From Myxococcales bacterium (lineage in GTDB: Bacteria; Myxococcota; UBA796; SXON01): a stretch of 64,000 bases of DNA. Below the pieces are notes generated by a model that searched no databases, was not told where the DNA came from, and was given only the letters and a program-made list of their open reading frames with translations. The stretch lies in contig SHYX01000004.1 in assembly GCA_009692585.1 (NCBI GenBank), forward strand, positions 1 through 64,000, given 5' to 3'. Shown piece after piece: positions 62,218-64,000 of this stretch (within the stretch, counting starts at the first letter, position 1; the number at the start of each line of letters is the position of its first letter). The position numbers and the translations under genes were made by a program.

Positions 62218-62948
62218 GGGTCGAGCTCCTCCGTAGGGAGCGAGCGGGCACCTTCCCCTGCCTCGTCCGCACCGCCGATGGCAAGGTCCTGCGCTTGCAT
62301 GGCGATGCGGCCCCTCGCCACGCGCGTTGGTTCGGCATGCACGAGGGCGTGGCTGTCTGGTCCGAGCCCGCCGAGTCGGCGGGCGTCGGTGCTGGCGAGT
62401 TCCTTGAGCTTCACCTCACCGAGCTGGTCGACGAGGTCGGCGTGGCGCTCGGCCCGGACCGCGATCATGCGGGTCTGCTCGACGCGCCGGGAGAGTCCTC
62501 GCTAACCGGCGAGCGCACGGGCACGTCGACCGAAGAGGCGGGCGTCGAGACGCAGCGCACCGCCGTGCTGGCATGGATCGCGGCGTCCCTTGGGGAAACG
62601 CACGACCTGCCCGATCGGGGCGCCCCGTGCGTGCCCCTCCGCGCCCGGATTGCCGACGAGCCGCCCGATCTGCTGCCCAGCCTGGGCTCCGCGCCAACCA
62701 GACGGGAATCCCGGGTGCTTCGCGCGCCTCCCCATCCCGCCGCGCCCGACCTGGACGACAGCGTCACCCAGGTCGACCTCCTGCCGAGTCCGGTGGTTGG
62801 TGCCGACGCCACCGCGATGACCACGACCGGGCTCGGAAGGTGGGGTTGGTTCACCGCCGAGCGTGTCGTCCGGCTGGCGCCCTGGTTCGCGGTCCTGGTC
62901 CTGAGCGCGAGCGCGGTGGCGTGGTCTGTCTGGGCGCTTCCGGCGTAG
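62205..62948 (+). CDS. Hypothetical protein with C-terminal membrane anchor
   Basis: A 247-residue protein starting at a GTG inside the end of the previous gene. The N-terminal ~85 residues form a small mixed domain (TLRVELLRRERAGTFPCLVR, VLRLHGDAAPRHARWFGMHE); the middle is rich in Pro, Ala and acidic residues and probably disordered. The C-terminal span is WFAVLVLSASAVAWSVWAL, a tail anchor. No family recognised. It likely belongs to the operon with the two genes upstream. Confidence 0.55.
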   Translation: MATLRVELLRRERAGTFPCLVRTADGKVLRLHGDAAPRHARWFGMHEGVAVWSEPAESAGVGAGEFLELHLTELVDEVGVALGPDRDHAGLLDAPGESSLTGERTGTSTEEAGVETQRTAVLAWIAASLGETHDLPDRGAPCVPLRARIADEPPDLLPSLGSAPTRRESRVLRAPPHPAAPDLDDSVTQVDLLPSPVVGADATAMTTTGLGRWGWFTAERVVRLAPWFAVLVLSASAVAWSVWALPA

Positions 62949-62954
62949 TCTGGT

Positions 62955-64000
62955 CTACCGCCGCTTGGTTCGTCGGGCGCTTTGCGGCCCTCCGCGCCGG
63001 TCCCCGCTTGGCTTCGGCACGCCGGGGACGACGCCGGCCACCGGTCGTGGCGCGGGATCCTCGGGGTAGATCTCATGGACCCACGCCCTGAACTTGTGGA
63101 ACTCTCCGGTGAGGATGCTGCTGCGCATGGCGTCCATGAACCCGGCGTACCAGTGCAGGTTGTGCAGGGTGGAGAGCGTGGCGGACAGCACCTCGCCGAC
63201 ACGGAACAGATGATGGAGGTAGGCCCTTGAAAAGTTCTTGCAGGTGTAGCAGGGGCAGGAGGTGTCGATGGGGTACATGTCCTTGCGATACCGGGCGTCG
63301 GTCAACCGGATCCGGCCTTTGTTGGTGTACAGCGCCGCGCCCCGCGCGTGCCGCGTGGGGATGACGCAGTCGAACATGTCGACGCCGCGGGCGACTCCTT
63401 CCACCAGATCCAGCGGGCGCCCCACGCCCATGAGGTAACGAGCCTGGTCGGTCCTGAGGTGCGGCATGGTCCAGTCGAGTACCTCGCACATGTTGGCGTG
63501 CCCTTCTCCTACGGAGAGTCCACCGATGGCGAGGCCGTCAAACCCGATGTCTTGGATCTGCCGGGCGCTTTTTTGGCGGAGGTCGGCCCAGAAGCCTCCC
63601 TGCACGATCCCGAACAAGGCCTGGTCGTCCCTGGTGTGCGCGGCCCGGCTGCGCGCCTCCCATCGGGTGGTGCGCTCGACGCTCGCTTCGGCGTAGCTGC
63701 GATCGGCGCCAAAGGGCAGGCACTCGTCGAAAACCATGGCGATGTCGGCTCCGAGATCCTGCTGGATCTGCATCGAGCGTTCCGGCGAGAGGAAGGTCGT
63801 GTTGCCGTCGACCTCGTATCGGAATCGAACCCCCTCTTCCGAGAGTTCCTTGTTTTCCAGGGAGAAGACCTGAAAGCCGCCGCTGTCGGTCAGGGTGGGA
63901 TTGGGGATCGCCATGAAGCGGTTGAGACCACCGGCCTTCTTTACGATGTCTTCACCGGGCCGTTGCGACAGGTGGTAGGTGTTCGCCAGGACCACCTGTG
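62955..64000 (-). CDS. tgt: tRNA-guanine transglycosylase, N-terminus beyond window
   Basis: The 3' part of a queuine/preQ1 tRNA-ribosyltransferase, which swaps guanine 34 for preQ1 in Asn, Asp, His and Tyr tRNAs. The frame is open at the right edge, so the first residues are missing. Landmarks are LTDSGGFQVFSL (catalytic Asp), FDECLPFGADRSY, GIVQGGFWADLRQ, GLAIGGLSVGEG, DMFDCVIPTRHARGA (nucleophile Asp), and the zinc site CPCYTCKNFSRAYLHHL. The C-terminus is extended by about 25 Pro/Arg-rich residues (PSGDRRGGPQSARRTKRR) beyond the usual end. Otherwise canonical. Confidence 0.95.
   Translation of the reverse strand, partial: QVVLANTYHLSQRPGEDIVKKAGGLNRFMAIPNPTLTDSGGFQVFSLENKELSEEGVRFRYEVDGNTTFLSPERSMQIQQDLGADIAMVFDECLPFGADRSYAEASVERTTRWEARSRAAHTRDDQALFGIVQGGFWADLRQKSARQIQDIGFDGLAIGGLSVGEGHANMCEVLDWTMPHLRTDQARYLMGVGRPLDLVEGVARGVDMFDCVIPTRHARGAALYTNKGRIRLTDARYRKDMYPIDTSCPCYTCKNFSRAYLHHLFRVGEVLSATLSTLHNLHWYAGFMDAMRSSILTGEFHKFRAWVHEIYPEDPAPRPVAGVVPGVPKPSGDRRGGPQSARRTKRR

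Overview
The window is high-GC DNA (roughly 70%) with tightly packed genes, many 1-4 nt start/stop overlaps (ATGA, TGATG, GTGA), and an unusual number of secreted lipoproteins. Three of these carry Asp/Cys-rich MopE-type putative metal-binding repeats, and several have Thr-Gly-Asp or Asp-Thr linkers after the lipobox. This style fits an uncultured Gram-negative bacterium of the Myxococcota (former Deltaproteobacteria) type; that assignment is inference from gene style, not from a marker gene.

Layout. 1-9 kb: a MopE-like lipoprotein, malate dehydrogenase, a polytopic membrane protein, a CotH-kinase/lamin-tail lipoprotein with the remnant of an HTTM-like gene in front of it, and an M19-like dipeptidase. 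9-20 kb: more lipoproteins, a PEP-synthase/rifampicin-phosphotransferase-like enzyme, a TauE/SafE permease, a GNAT acetyltransferase, and a VapBC-type toxin-antitoxin pair. 20-28 kb: a GT-C type glycosyltransferase, a HAD hydrolase, and two mirrored modules that each pair an alkaline-phosphatase-superfamily lipoprotein with an EF-hand protein. 28-32.6 kb: a worn stretch with a shrunken alpha/beta hydrolase, a degenerate four-helix-bundle gene and a broken VapC, around an intact ComEC-like MBL protein and a SulP permease. 32.6-41.3 kb: a sulfur and molybdoenzyme region holding a fused FeS/NrfD subunit, a cytoplasmic SoeA-like molybdopterin subunit, a persulfide dioxygenase with two YeeE/YedE half-transporters, a TorD chaperone, and a CcdAB pair between them. 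41-50 kb: HtpG, an RluA-type pseudouridine synthase, a TetR regulator, and an operon of two exported TldD/TldE-like proteins with a membrane glycosyltransferase-like protein. 50-64 kb: an ABC exporter, a small cluster around a DapF homologue that has lost both catalytic cysteines, NAD kinase, class I fructose-bisphosphate aldolase, M28 peptidase, a pyroglutamyl-peptidase homologue, and the 3' part of tgt.

How the genes may work together. The clearest functional grouping is the sulfur region: YeeE/YedE proteins could import thiosulfate or related sulfur, the persulfide dioxygenase would make sulfite, the SoeABC-like complex would oxidise sulfite to sulfate and feed electrons to quinone, TorD would mature the molybdoenzyme, and SulP/TauE proteins could move the anions. 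This is inference from family and neighbourhood. A ~75-100 bp palindromic repeat recurs at about 14.4, 19.4 and 57.6 kb, twice beside toxin-antitoxin genes or debris. I saw no rRNA, tRNA, CRISPR array, phage or intact insertion sequence.
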